The notes below the pieces were generated by a model that was not told the DNA's origin, did no database searches, and saw nothing but the letters and a program-made list of their open reading frames with translations. Shown one piece after another: positions 46,575-57,739 of a DNA stretch of 60,222 nt; position 1 is the stretch's first letter; each line of letters begins with the position of its first letter. This stretch comes from Polaromonas sp. GTDB lineage: Bacteria > Pseudomonadota > Gammaproteobacteria > Burkholderiales > Burkholderiaceae. A program made the translations under genes and the position numbers. The stretch is from the NCBI GenBank assembly GCA_013823505.1, contig PNMH01000014.1, positions 1 through 60,222 of the forward strand, given 5' to 3'.

Positions 46575-48203
46575 TCAAGGGCTCTCGCAGCGGAAGCTCT
46601 CCGCTGCGTCGGTGCTGCCAGTGCCCTGGTACCTGGCCACCTGGGGGTAGGGGCACAGCGGTCGGGTGCGCGTCGCGACGCCGCCCGCGATCCGCGAAGC
46701 CACGATCTCTTGGGGTGCGATGCCTTTCTCGGACCAAGCCATGAGGGCACGGAACACATCGGTCTTGGGTTCTTTGGGAACCGCGCCGCTGGAGCCCTGG
46801 CCGAACTGATCCACGTTGGTGCCGCCACTGCAGTGGCCCATGCCGCCGACCATGTACAGGCGCGAGAACGCATCAGCGTTGCTGTTGCCCATGGTCTGCT
46901 TCACCCGCTCGTAGTAGCGGGTGGTGCCCTGCGGCATGATGAGGTTGTCTGACCAGCCGTGGTACATGATGAGCTTGCCCCCTCGGGCCTTGAAGGCCGA
47001 CAGATCCGGGTTGTCGGTGGCCATGCGCGGGCCCACCTGGGCGATGTTGTCGCTGAAGAAGCTCTCATAGTTGAGGTAGCTGAGTGTGGTCCAGTCCCAG
47101 GCCGGATCAAAGTAGACCCAATAGCGCGCCTGCTCGATGGGAATCGGGAAGGGGTTCGTGCCTGCAAGCGCTCCCAGGTTGGTGCCCCGTTCCAGGCCAG
47201 GCCAGAGCAGGTTGCCACCGGCCCCGCGAGCGCCACCCCAGATCTTCTTGATGGCAGTCGCCTCGCCTGGAGTCAGGCAGGCGTTGTCCGCGCAAGAGGC
47301 GTTGGTGATCGTCAGGTCGTTGGTGGGGTCGTAGTCGCAGGTGCGCGGATCATCGAGAACACCATCGGTCACGCCGTCTTTCGAGTCACAGACGGCGATG
47401 GCGCGGTTGGTGGCCAGCGTCTGTTTGGCGGCCGAGACGGGGCCACCTGCTTCCTCGCGCATGGCGATCTGCGGCCAGATGTGGTACGCCTGAAACCGGT
47501 CCCAGTGGATGGCGGGTGCACCAGCGAGGATGGCGTCGAAGTCTTCGGGGTAACGCTGAGCCATCATGAGGCCCTGGCGTCCGCCGGTGGAACAACCGTA
47601 CCAGTAGGAGCGCACCGGGTCCTGCGCATAGAAAGCCTTGGTGAGTTGCTTGCCGACGACTGCCATCAAGTGCATGGAGCGTTGCGCAAAATCCTCTTGT
47701 GCCGGCACGTTGGGATTGCCCACCGAGAGCATGCCAAAGGCGCCAGACAGCGGGCTGCCCGTGTGGCCGGTGTCGGTCTTCACGCCCACAAAGCCCTGGC
47801 GCACCGAGTCGGTGGCCACGCCCAGTTGTGTGTTGCCGGCAAACACGCCATTGCCCTCGGCGCGGAAGCGCCCGTTCCAGGCCGCCATCGGGAGCGAGAC
47901 CCAGATGTTCACCTGGGGGTCGACCTTCACCTTGACCAGGCAGTAGTCTCGGTCGGAGGCGCCCGCGCCGGTGGTGCCGGTGGAGACATCGAGCACCGTG
48001 ACCGGTGCATCGGCAGACAGGACCGCCGCGCCGATGCCGGTCATGCTGCAGGCCATGGTCGGATTGATGGACAGGTTGTCGAAGTCGGGGCTCGGCGCGG
48101 TGGCCGAGCTGACCACACCGTCGCCCCCGCCGCCGCAGGCGGCCAGCAACAGGGTGGTCAGAGCGGCAGCCGCTGTGGGGCGGCGACGTGGTGAAAGGGC
48201 CAT
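46575..48203 (-). CDS. Tannase/feruloyl-esterase family hydrolase, lipoprotein
   Basis: The 542-residue exported esterase starts MALSPRRRPTAAAALTTLLL then AACGGGG, a lipobox followed by a flexible glycine run. The nucleophile motif is YGCSTGGRQG, with Asp in YHGWSDNLIMP and His in GGMGHCSGG. Cys in GCS and the CSGG Cys can form the tannase-type disulfide. These enzymes cleave ester bonds of plant phenolics (gallate, ferulate). It is divergent from an AraC regulator. Its link to the vanillate/protocatechuate genes 3 kb away is plausible but inferred. Confidence 0.9.
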   Translation of the reverse strand: MALSPRRRPTAAAALTTLLLAACGGGGDGVVSSATAPSPDFDNLSINPTMACSMTGIGAAVLSADAPVTVLDVSTGTTGAGASDRDYCLVKVKVDPQVNIWVSLPMAAWNGRFRAEGNGVFAGNTQLGVATDSVRQGFVGVKTDTGHTGSPLSGAFGMLSVGNPNVPAQEDFAQRSMHLMAVVGKQLTKAFYAQDPVRSYWYGCSTGGRQGLMMAQRYPEDFDAILAGAPAIHWDRFQAYHIWPQIAMREEAGGPVSAAKQTLATNRAIAVCDSKDGVTDGVLDDPRTCDYDPTNDLTITNASCADNACLTPGEATAIKKIWGGARGAGGNLLWPGLERGTNLGALAGTNPFPIPIEQARYWVYFDPAWDWTTLSYLNYESFFSDNIAQVGPRMATDNPDLSAFKARGGKLIMYHGWSDNLIMPQGTTRYYERVKQTMGNSNADAFSRLYMVGGMGHCSGGTNVDQFGQGSSGAVPKEPKTDVFRALMAWSEKGIAPQEIVASRIAGGVATRTRPLCPYPQVARYQGTGSTDAAESFRCESP

Positions 48204-48447
48204 GGCGTGTCTCAAGTCGGTCTCCTCGTTGTGGGTGGGAACAGAGACCGCATTGCAGCGCAGCAGAACCCGATCGTCTTTCATCAACGGCCCATGCTTT
48301 CACCAGAGAAGCATTTCCACTGGATTACCCCGAGACCGGAAATCCGCTAGCAGCTATCGCGAAGCGGCATGCCCGAAGCGGCGTGCAGATGGCAGACTTG
48401 AAGCCGTGTTCGCACGACCTTGAAGGACATGCCCAGGAGACTTCACC

Positions 48448-49353
48448 ATGCTTCAACCACACGCACGCGTGGCGCCCGTCAATCCGCTGGAAGAGCGGAA
48501 CTTGCTCGGTCCGGATGCCTTGTCACGATGGGCCGGCCTGCCCATCGGATGGGTCGAAGCGGTACCCGATCTCTCCGGCTCGTGCGAAACCGCGGACAAC
48601 ACCTTGCTGGCGATGATCGACTGTGGCCGGGCGCAAGCCGAGTTCCATTACGGAAGCCGCCGCTTCTCTTACGAACTGGGCGCTGGTGCCATCGGCCTGT
48701 TCACCCCCGGAGGGCATGCCGACGTGTCTCGCTGGCGTTGCGACGGCGTGCGCCGGATCATGTTGCAGTTTGATCAGGCTCGACTGGGTGACCCGGTGTT
48801 GTCGGAGCAACTCGCTCGCATGCCGCTGCGCTCCGAGCGCGAGTTCCACGATGCCGATCTGGCTGGCGTGCTGCGCGCCATGGTTTACGAGGCTGCGGCG
48901 GGCAGTCCCAACGGCGCCCTCTACGCCGAATCGCTCTCGCTCGGCGTGGCCATGAGACTGCAGCGACGCAGTGCCAGCCGCTACAGCACGCTTCGCGAAC
49001 GAGGCAGGCTGTCTGTTGCCCAGGCCGAACGTGTGCGTGAACTCGTCAAGACCCGGTTCGCCCATGACTTGTCCATCGGTGAGCTGGCCGAGGTCACGGG
49101 CTTCAGCAAGACGCAGTTTGTGCGCCTGTTCAAGCACTCTTTCGCTTGCACACCGCACGAATACATCCTCAATGTCCGTCTTCAGGAAGCCCAGACGAGG
49201 ATCCTGAACAGCGCGTTGCCATTGGCGGTGATTGCAGAAGAGGCGGGGTTTTCGAGCCAGAGTCACATGACGACCGCCTTCGTGCGTGCATGGGGCGTGA
49301 CGCCTGGGGGATTGCGTCGAGGCATGGCACGTCAGACCCAACACGGATCTTGA
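48448..49353 (+). CDS. AraC-family transcriptional regulator
   Basis: This 301-residue regulator has an N-terminal cupin-like sensing region (residues 1-180, FSYELGAGAIGLFTPGGHAD) and a C-terminal AraC DNA-binding domain (about 195-295: LSIGELAEVTGFSKTQFVRL, HEYILNVRLQEAQTRI, IAEEAGFSSQSHMTTAFVRA). It is divergent from the tannase-family gene across 244 bases, so it probably controls that esterase in response to a phenolic compound (inference). Confidence 0.92.
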   Translation: MLQPHARVAPVNPLEERNLLGPDALSRWAGLPIGWVEAVPDLSGSCETADNTLLAMIDCGRAQAEFHYGSRRFSYELGAGAIGLFTPGGHADVSRWRCDGVRRIMLQFDQARLGDPVLSEQLARMPLRSEREFHDADLAGVLRAMVYEAAAGSPNGALYAESLSLGVAMRLQRRSASRYSTLRERGRLSVAQAERVRELVKTRFAHDLSIGELAEVTGFSKTQFVRLFKHSFACTPHEYILNVRLQEAQTRILNSALPLAVIAEEAGFSSQSHMTTAFVRAWGVTPGGLRRGMARQTQHGS

Positions 49354-49533
49354 ACAACCGGGTCATTCACCGGCTGCCCGGGCTCGTGCTGGATGTGGCG
49401 GGTGGAACGCGTCGGGGTTCACGGTAGCAGTCGCCATGGGCATGGCATGCACGGTCTTTGTGGTGGCCGTGGGTTTGGTCCGGCATGTCAAGCGCCAGAA
49501 TACGCAGGCTCTCGCGCAACAAGGACACCTCCA

Positions 49534-50238
49534 TTGCCATCACATCGATTTCACCATCTCATCGAACCCACGGCTCTTTTGCTGGTGTTGCTGCTGTCGC
49601 TGGCGGCGGGCACGTTTGTCTGGACGGCCGACGAAATGCGGGAAGGCGAGACCATGCTGCGCGATCAGCAGTGGCTGCTGGCCTTGCACATCTCACGCCC
49701 GGCGGAACAGGGCTGGGATGGCGCGCAGGCCCTCCAACTGGTCCGCGAAGTCACTGCGCTGGGCAGCCCTTGGCTCCTGTGTCTGCTGGTTGGCGGGGTT
49801 GCCGCAGTGCTCATGGCGCTGCGCCAGTGGCGTTTGGCGCTCTTCATCGTTGTATCCACCTCCGCAGGCGCTCTGTTCAACACGGCCCTGAAGCAGGGGT
49901 TCGAGCGTGCACGTCCTGACCTGGTGCCTCATGAGGTGATCGTGGTGAACGCCAGTTTCCCCAGCGGCCATGCATTTGGGGCAACCATGGTGTACCTGAC
50001 GCTCGCTGGGTTGCTGACACTCAGGCTGGAGCCACGTGCACCGAGGGCAGTTCTCCTGGCGCTCGCGATCGGTGTGAGCCTAGCGGTGGGCCTGAGCCGT
50101 ATCGCGCTGGGCGTGCATTGGCCCAGCGACGTGCTGGCGGGTTGGGCCGCCGGCTCAGCCTGGGCGTTGGCGACCTGGTTGGTCGCCAACGCAACCGGTT
50201 GGTTTGACCACAACGGACGGCAGCAGCTGCCTGATTGA
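49534..50238 (+). CDS. PAP2-family membrane phosphatase
   Basis: This 234-residue PAP2/undecaprenyl-pyrophosphatase-like protein has about six membrane helices. The three phosphatase motifs are KQGFERARPD, then PSGHAFG, then SRIALGVHWPSDVLAG (motif 3). The start is placed at TTG 49534, with AAGGA 9 bases upstream, because the longer upstream frame is not coding-like. It may recycle lipid carrier or dephosphorylate phosphatidic acid. It is single, on the plus strand. The 180 bases before it hold nothing recognisable. Confidence 0.85.
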   Translation: MPSHRFHHLIEPTALLLVLLLSLAAGTFVWTADEMREGETMLRDQQWLLALHISRPAEQGWDGAQALQLVREVTALGSPWLLCLLVGGVAAVLMALRQWRLALFIVVSTSAGALFNTALKQGFERARPDLVPHEVIVVNASFPSGHAFGATMVYLTLAGLLTLRLEPRAPRAVLLALAIGVSLAVGLSRIALGVHWPSDVLAGWAAGSAWALATWLVANATGWFDHNGRQQLPD

Positions 50239-50488
50239 GCAGACAGCAGCCTGTCTACCATGCGCCGAGCGTAGGTTCCACTGGGCGCATGGGTCGGCGC
50301 TGGTTGAGTGGACGCTGGAAGTCACCATCCCCCCGGGGTGCAATTGGGCCGGGCAGCTCTACGAGCAGATGCGCATGGCCAGTCTGGAGCAGGACTTTGA
50401 CGCCGTGCCCGAACTGGCGGCTCTGGTGGTCGACCTGGAACAGGAGCTGGCCCGTCTGCGGTCGACGCTGCGGAGCTTGAGTGAATGA
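50204..50488 (+). CDS. Small unrecognised reading frame after the PAP2 gene
   Basis: The 94-codon frame begins inside the PAP2 3' end with a TTG of doubtful value. Its last 60 codons show GC-rich third positions and a heptad-like end (ALVVDLEQELARLRSTLRSL), which looks coding. The real start may be further in and non-standard. It could also be the tail of a lost gene. No family recognised. Confidence 0.25.
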   Translation: MTTTDGSSCLIEQTAACLPCAERRFHWAHGSALVEWTLEVTIPPGCNWAGQLYEQMRMASLEQDFDAVPELAALVVDLEQELARLRSTLRSLSE

Positions 50489-50531
50489 AGATCAGGGGCC
50501 CGACGGCAGCGCAGGGGTCAGATGGAAGGTG

Positions 50532-52261
<1,730 letters not shown>

Positions 52262-53005
52262 TCATGAGGCTTTCGCCGGTGCCGTCAGCCAGCGCTGCAG
52301 CACCTCGGCCACGGCCGCAGGCCGCTCCATCGGTGCCATGTGGCCGGCATCTTCGGTCACGGCCAGCGTCGCACCGGGGATCAGGGCGTGCATGGCTTCG
52401 TGCTGCGCCACCGGGGCCCAGCTGTCCTGGCGGCCGCACATCACGAGCGCCGGCACGCGGATGCCGCGCAGCACGTCGGACGCGTCCGGCCGTTGCAACA
52501 GCGCACGGAGCTGGCGCTCGAAGGTGTCGGCGCTCTTGCGCTCGAACATGGCCACGATGGCCTCCAGCAGCGTGGCGTCTTCCAGGCGCCCGGGGTGCAC
52601 CATGCCTTGCACCCACTGCCGGGCCATAGCGCGAACACCTTCGCGCCGTGCCACGTCCAGCAGGGCGTGGCGCTTGCGGGTTTCTTCCTCGCCCGCAGTG
52701 CCGCTGGCGCGTGCCAGGTAGCCGGTGTCGAGCAGGGCCACGCGGCTCACGCGCGCGGGCGCCTGGCGCAATACCTCCAGCGCCACGCGCGCGCCCATCG
52801 AATGGCCGGCCAGAGCGAACCGAGGCGGTGCGGCGTCCAGCAGCTGGCGCGCCATCTGGTCAAAGTTGTCGGCCTCGCCGTGGTCCACCACGTGGCACTC
52901 GCGGCCCGAGCCCAGCGAGGGCATCACGGGTTGCCAGACCGCGGCGTCGCACATCAGGCCGGGCACCAGCCACAGGGGTTCGCCTTGCGCGGTATCAAGC
53001 GGCAT
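52262..53005 (-). CDS. Alpha/beta hydrolase
   Basis: This 247-residue hydrolase has oxyanion/nucleophile motif AGHSMGARVAL, acid CGRQDSWAPV and base EDAGHMAPMERP in canonical order. It resembles enol-lactonase or esterase members of the family. Its ATG at 53005 lies inside the end of livF (11-base overlap). In this operon it could hydrolyse an ester of an aromatic acid before ring cleavage, or a lactone intermediate afterward. Substrate is unknown. Confidence 0.87.
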   Translation of the reverse strand: MPLDTAQGEPLWLVPGLMCDAAVWQPVMPSLGSGRECHVVDHGEADNFDQMARQLLDAAPPRFALAGHSMGARVALEVLRQAPARVSRVALLDTGYLARASGTAGEEETRKRHALLDVARREGVRAMARQWVQGMVHPGRLEDATLLEAIVAMFERKSADTFERQLRALLQRPDASDVLRGIRVPALVMCGRQDSWAPVAQHEAMHALIPGATLAVTEDAGHMAPMERPAAVAEVLQRWLTAPAKAS

Positions 53006-53741
53006 GCGTGGCTCCCGCGGTGCGCACCACGCCGAGCAGGCCATCCAGCAACTCGGGCTGTGCGGCCAGCGCCGCAGCGTCGCCGCTGTGCACCACGTTG
53101 CCGTGGTCCAGCACCACCGCGCGGTGGCTGATGCGCAGAATGGCTTGCGGATGCTGCTCGACGATGATGGCCGAGAGGCCTTCGTCGCGCGTGATGCGGG
53201 CGATGGCGCGCAGCAGCTCTTCCACGATGATGGGCGCCAGGCCTTCCAGCGGCTCGTCGAGCAGCAGCAGGCGCGGGTTGAGTACCAGCGCTCGGCCCAC
53301 GGCCAGCATTTGCTGTTCGCCGCCAGAGAGCTGGGTGCCCAGGTTGGTCTTGCGCTCGGCCAGGCGCGGGAACAGCTCGTACACGCGCTCGGGTGTCCAG
53401 GGCCGGTTGCTGCCGCCGCGCGCCGGGCGCGCCACCGCCGTCAGGTTCTCGTGCACCGTAAGCGACTTGAAGATGTTGCGCTCCTGCGGCACCCAGCCGA
53501 TGCCGGCGGCCGCGCGCTCGTGCGCGGGCAGGCGATGCAGCTCGACGCCGGCCAGCCGGATGCTGCCGCCATGCTGGCGCGTGGCGCCGGCCAGTGTGTT
53601 CATGAGCGTGGTCTTCCCGGTGCCGTTGCGGCCCAGCAGTGCCAGGGTTTCGCCTTCGGGCAGCGAGAAGCTCACACCCTGGAGAACCACCGCCTCGCCG
53701 TAGCCGGCGCTCAGTTTTTCAATGTGCAGCAGATCAGCCAT
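52995..53741 (-). CDS. livF: Branched-chain-type ABC transporter ATPase LivF
   Basis: This 248-residue ATPase has Walker A GRNGTGKTTLMNT, the Q-loop near WVPQERNIF, signature LSGGEQQML and Walker B LLLLDEPLEGLAP. The start MADLLHIEKLSAGYG (53741) overlaps the livG end by 8 bases. A longer frame start is not supported. As part of a HAAT-family importer it powers uptake. In this context the substrate is probably an aromatic acid rather than leucine. Confidence 0.92.
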   Translation of the reverse strand: MADLLHIEKLSAGYGEAVVLQGVSFSLPEGETLALLGRNGTGKTTLMNTLAGATRQHGGSIRLAGVELHRLPAHERAAAGIGWVPQERNIFKSLTVHENLTAVARPARGGSNRPWTPERVYELFPRLAERKTNLGTQLSGGEQQMLAVGRALVLNPRLLLLDEPLEGLAPIIVEELLRAIARITRDEGLSAIIVEQHPQAILRISHRAVVLDHGNVVHSGDAAALAAQPELLDGLLGVVRTAGATHAA

Positions 53742-54516
53742 GGATGGCCTCCCCATGGCCGAGGTACACGGCTTTGACCCGCGGGTCGTTGGCAATATCT
53801 GTGGGTGTGCCTTCGACCAGCACCGCGCCGTTGACCATCACGGTGATGAAGCGGGCGAACTCGAACACCAGGTCCATGTCGTGCTCGATCAGCAGCACCG
53901 ACACATCGGCCGGCAGCGCGGCCACGGTGTGCAGCAACTCTTCGCGCTCACCCGCCGGCACGCCGGCCACCGGCTCGTCGAGCAGCAGCACGCGCGGCTC
54001 GCAGGCCAGTGCAATGGCGATCTCCAGCAGGCGGCGCTTGCCGTAGGCCAGGTGCTCGGTGCGCACGTCGCTCACATCGGCCAGGTGAAACTGTTCCAGC
54101 AACTGTTCGCAGCGCTGGTTGACCGCTGGCTGGCGGCCCAAAGGCTGCCACCAGCGTCCACCCAAACCCAGGTGCTGGGCCACCACCATGGCCAAGGTTT
54201 CCCGTGGCGTGAGGCTGTTGAACAACTGGTTGATCTGGAAGGTGCGCACCATGCCGCGTCGCACGCGCTGGTGCGGTGCGAGCGTGGTGATGTCGTCGCC
54301 ATCGAGCAGGATGCGGCCGGCCGAGGGATCGAGCACGCCGGTCAGCAGGTTGATCAGCGTGGTCTTGCCCGCGCCGTTGGGGCCGATGAGCGCGTGGCGC
54401 GCGCCGTGGCTCACGTTCAGGCTCACGTCCTGCGTGGCTACGATGCCGCCGAAACGTTTGACCAGGCCCTCGGTCTTGAGCACGGTGGTGCTTGGTGTGG
54501 TGTGGGTCGTGTTCAT
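53734..54516 (-). CDS. livG: Branched-chain-type ABC transporter ATPase LivG
   Basis: This 260-residue ATPase has Walker A GPNGAGKTTLINLLTG, a Q-loop RTFQINQLFNSL and Walker B LLLDEPVAGVPAGE. The signature stretch reads LAYGKRRLLEIA, the LivG-style variant of LSGGQ. It starts with an ATGA overlap with livM and runs into livF. It pairs with LivF as the two-ATPase motor of the importer. Confidence 0.93.
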   Translation of the reverse strand: MNTTHTTPSTTVLKTEGLVKRFGGIVATQDVSLNVSHGARHALIGPNGAGKTTLINLLTGVLDPSAGRILLDGDDITTLAPHQRVRRGMVRTFQINQLFNSLTPRETLAMVVAQHLGLGGRWWQPLGRQPAVNQRCEQLLEQFHLADVSDVRTEHLAYGKRRLLEIAIALACEPRVLLLDEPVAGVPAGEREELLHTVAALPADVSVLLIEHDMDLVFEFARFITVMVNGAVLVEGTPTDIANDPRVKAVYLGHGEAIHG

Positions 54517-55490
54517 GCGGCGTCCTTGCGCGAGAACCAGGTCCAGGGTCGCAGCAGGCGCTCGCGCCCCACCAGCACCAGCACCACCAGGAAGAGGCCG
54601 ACCCAGAAGGTCCAGTACTGCGGCGTGATGCCAGCGATCACGTCGTGCAGCAGCTTGAACACCACCGCACCGACCACACCGCCGTAGAGCCAGCCGACCC
54701 CGCCGATCACCAGCATCAGCACCACGTCGGCCGAGCGCTCGATGGAGAACACGTCGAGCGAGGCAAAGCCGGTGGTCTGGGCCAGCAAGGCACCCGCCGC
54801 GCCGGCCATGCCGGCTGCGATGGTGTAGACCACCGCCAGCCTGGAGCCCACCGGGATGCCGATGGCCATGGCCCGCAGGCGGTTGTCGCGCACCGCCTTG
54901 AGCGTGGCACCAAAGGGGGAGTGCACCAGCCGCCGAGCCAGCAGAAAGCCCACCAGCAGCACGGCGATCGAGTAGGCCGCCGCCACTTGCCCGTACAGAT
55001 CGAATTCGAATCGACCCAGCAACGGACCCATGACCACGCCCTGCAGGCCGTCGGCGCCACCGGTGAGCCAGTCGAGCTTGTTGGCCAGCTCGAACAGGAT
55101 CAGCGTGAGACCGAGCGTGACCATGATGCGCGTGAGGTCGGTGCCCCGCATGATGGTGAGCGAGGCCACCGCGCCCAGCACGGTGGCCGCGGCGGTGCCC
55201 ACCACCAGACCCACCATCGGGTCGGGGTGGATGTGTTTGGCAAACAGCGCCGCGCTGTACGCACCGAACCCGAGGAAGGCCGCGTGGCCCAGCGAGACGA
55301 TGCCGGTGTAGCCGAGGATCAGGTCCAGCGACACGGCGAACAGCGCGACGATGGCGACCTCGTTGATGATCAGCGCGTGCTCCTTCAGCAGCCAGGGCGC
55401 GGCCAGCGCAGCCAGCCAGAGCACCGGCTCCCAGGGGCGCCAGCGGGCCTGGTCGAGCAGGTTGCGAAGTGGGGGATTGGTGGGTGTCAT
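54513..55490 (-). CDS. livM: Branched-chain-type ABC transporter permease LivM
   Basis: This 325-residue multi-spanning permease has ILGYTGIVSLGHAAFLGFGA, the conserved LivM start, and later VRDNRLRAMAIGIPVGSRLA, the EAA-like loop contacting the ATPase. About 8-9 membrane helices are seen. It is coupled to livH upstream and livG downstream by ATGA overlaps. Confidence 0.93.
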   Translation of the reverse strand: MTPTNPPLRNLLDQARWRPWEPVLWLAALAAPWLLKEHALIINEVAIVALFAVSLDLILGYTGIVSLGHAAFLGFGAYSAALFAKHIHPDPMVGLVVGTAAATVLGAVASLTIMRGTDLTRIMVTLGLTLILFELANKLDWLTGGADGLQGVVMGPLLGRFEFDLYGQVAAAYSIAVLLVGFLLARRLVHSPFGATLKAVRDNRLRAMAIGIPVGSRLAVVYTIAAGMAGAAGALLAQTTGFASLDVFSIERSADVVLMLVIGGVGWLYGGVVGAVVFKLLHDVIAGITPQYWTFWVGLFLVVLVLVGRERLLRPWTWFSRKDAA

Positions 55491-56356
55491 TTGCCGCCTC
55501 CGAGGCGCGAGAACAGGCCGTGCGGCCGCCAGATGAGGATGGCGATCATGAGGGTGTAGACGATGAAGCCGCCGAGCTTGGGGATGTAGTACTTGCCCGC
55601 CACGTCGGCGATGCCCAGCAGCAGCGCCGCCAGCAGCGGACCGGTGATGGACGAGGTACCGCCCACCGCCACCACGATCAGGAAATACACCAGAAACTTC
55701 AGCGGGAAGCTCGGGTCCAGCCCCAGCACTTCAGCGCCCAGCGCGCCGCCCAGGCCGGCCAAGCCCGAGCCCACCGCGAAGGTGGCTGCGAACACCACGT
55801 TCACGTTGATGCCCAGGCTGGCCGCCACGCGTGGGTCGTCCACGCTGGCGCGCAGCCGGCTGCCGAAGCGGGTGCGCGAGAGGACGAACTGCAGCCCCAC
55901 GGTGAGCGCGGCGCAGATGGTGATGATGAAGAGCCGGTAGTGCCCCATGCCGAGGGCACCGTCGAACAGCTCGGTGCGTCCGAGCAGCCACGTGGGCAAC
56001 TGGATGATCTGCTGTTGCGAGCCCATGAAGTAGTCGGTGGCGGCCACGGCCATGAAGGTCAGGCCGATCGAGAACAGGACCTGGTCCAGGTGCGGCTTCT
56101 TGTACATCGGCCGGTAGAGCGTGCGCTCCAGCACCGCCCCCACCAGCGCCGTCACCCCGAAGGCCACCGGCAGGCAGATGAGGAAGGGCAGACCCTGGTG
56201 CTGCATCAGCGCCACCGTGAGGTAGCCGCCGAGCATGGCGAAGGCGCCGTGGGCCAGGTTGATGAAGTTCATCAAACCCATGGTCACGGACAGCCCCACC
56301 GCCAGGATGAAAAGAAGCATGCCGTAGGCGATGCCGTCGAAGAGGATGGTCAGCAT
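55487..56356 (-). CDS. livH: Branched-chain-type ABC transporter permease LivH
   Basis: This 289-residue permease starts MLTILFDGIAYGMLLFILAV, then GLMNFINLAHGAFAMLGGYL, the family fingerprint. RASVDDPRVAASLGINVNVV is its coupling loop. It follows livK by 76 bases, the only real gap in the transporter run, and overlaps livM. Confidence 0.94.
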   Translation of the reverse strand: MLTILFDGIAYGMLLFILAVGLSVTMGLMNFINLAHGAFAMLGGYLTVALMQHQGLPFLICLPVAFGVTALVGAVLERTLYRPMYKKPHLDQVLFSIGLTFMAVAATDYFMGSQQQIIQLPTWLLGRTELFDGALGMGHYRLFIITICAALTVGLQFVLSRTRFGSRLRASVDDPRVAASLGINVNVVFAATFAVGSGLAGLGGALGAEVLGLDPSFPLKFLVYFLIVVAVGGTSSITGPLLAALLLGIADVAGKYYIPKLGGFIVYTLMIAILIWRPHGLFSRLGGGK

Positions 56357-56432
56357 GGGCGTGGCGTCTCACAGGCGGGTGCGTGAGGCACCCGCCTTCA
56401 TGACAAAGGAGGAAAGAGAGGTCGGGCGCGGC

Positions 56433-57602
56433 TTACTTCGCCTTGCCCGGGTCCTTCATGTCGGTGACGGTTTCGATCTCGGTGTTCCACATCTGGCCGT
56501 TGATCTTCTCGACCTTGCGCACGTAGACGTTGTGCACCACATCGCGGGTCTGCGCGTCGATGTAGATCGGCCCGCGCGGGCTCTCGAAGACCTGGCCCTT
56601 CATGGCGTTGAGCAGGGCCTCGCCGCCTTCGCCCTTGGTCTTCTTCGCGCCTTCGTAGATCACGCGCATGCCGTCGTACGCGCCCACGGCCATGAAGTTG
56701 GGGCGCATGCCGTTGTTGGCCTTGCCGAAGGCTTCGACAAACTTCTTGTTCAGTGGCGAGTTGTGCGCGGCCGAGTAGTGGTGGGCCGTGACCACGCCCA
56801 GGGCCACGTCGCCCATGCCGTTGAGGATGTCGTCATCGGTCACGCTGCCTTCGGCAATCATGCGGATGCCGGCTTTGTCCAGGCCGCGCTCGGCGAACTG
56901 CTTCATCAGCGCCGACCCCGCGCCCGAGGGCACAAAGGTGAACAGCGCATCGGGCTTGGCATCACGCACCTTTTGCAGGAAGGGTGCGAAGTCGGGGCTG
57001 CGCAGCGGCACGCGCAGCGACTCGATGACCACGCCGCCGTTGGCCTGGAAGCGCTGGTTGAAGAATTTTTCGGAATCCACGCCAGGCGCGTAGTCGGTCA
57101 CCAGGGTCACCACCCGCTTGATGTTGTTCTTGGTGGCCCAGTCGGCCAGCACGGTGACCACCTGCGGCACGGTGAAGCTGGTGCGCACGATGTACGGCGA
57201 CGCTTCCGTGATGCTGGAGGTGGCCGCGGCCATCACCACCAGCGGCGTCTTGGACTGCGTGGCCACCGGTGCGGTGGCAAAGGCCAGCGGCGTGAGACCG
57301 AAGCCGGCCAGCACCTGCACCTTGTCGTTGATCACCAGCTCCTGCGCGATGCGTTTGGTCACGTCGGGCGCGCCGGTGTCGTCTTTCACGATCAGCTGCA
57401 CCTTCTTGCCGGCGACGGTGTCGCCGTTCTGGGCCATGTAGAGGCGGGCGGCGGCTTCGAGCTGCTTGCCGGTGGAGGCAAAGGGCCCGGTCATGGGCAG
57501 GATCAGGCCGATCTTGAAGGTGTTGTCCTGGGCCGCGGCGTGGCCGAGGGTGCCGACGAGCGCGAGGGCGACGGCGGTGCGGATGAAGTGGCGTTTCTGC
57601 AT
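56433..57602 (-). CDS. livK: Periplasmic substrate-binding protein, LivK type
   Basis: This 389-residue Leu/Ile/Val-binding-protein homologue has a signal peptide (FIRTAVALALVGTLGHAAAQ). The type I periplasmic fold starts FKIGLILPMTGPFASTGKQL and contains LVTDYAPGVDSEKFF. It captures the ligand for LivHMGF. The operon context with ligAB and vanA makes an aromatic acid the likely ligand. The start at 57602 is supported by the signal peptide. The longer frame is not. It is first after the LysR regulator, with 137 bases between. Confidence 0.93.
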   Translation of the reverse strand: MQKRHFIRTAVALALVGTLGHAAAQDNTFKIGLILPMTGPFASTGKQLEAAARLYMAQNGDTVAGKKVQLIVKDDTGAPDVTKRIAQELVINDKVQVLAGFGLTPLAFATAPVATQSKTPLVVMAAATSSITEASPYIVRTSFTVPQVVTVLADWATKNNIKRVVTLVTDYAPGVDSEKFFNQRFQANGGVVIESLRVPLRSPDFAPFLQKVRDAKPDALFTFVPSGAGSALMKQFAERGLDKAGIRMIAEGSVTDDDILNGMGDVALGVVTAHHYSAAHNSPLNKKFVEAFGKANNGMRPNFMAVGAYDGMRVIYEGAKKTKGEGGEALLNAMKGQVFESPRGPIYIDAQTRDVVHNVYVRKVEKINGQMWNTEIETVTDMKDPGKAK

Positions 57603-57739
57603 GGTTTGTCTCCGGTGGGTTGCGGGTTTTCCCGTATGCATGCCGCTGCGTGCTCGCGGCTTCACAGGCCACGCATGATCCTGCCGACACAGGGAAAGGT
57701 CCAATGCTTTCGCCGGATCAGCTATGCATTTTGCTTATT

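Noticed and set aside
46959..48194. A 411-codon plus-strand frame opposite the tannase gene
   Set aside because: Shadow frame. The tannase motifs on the minus strand are complete.
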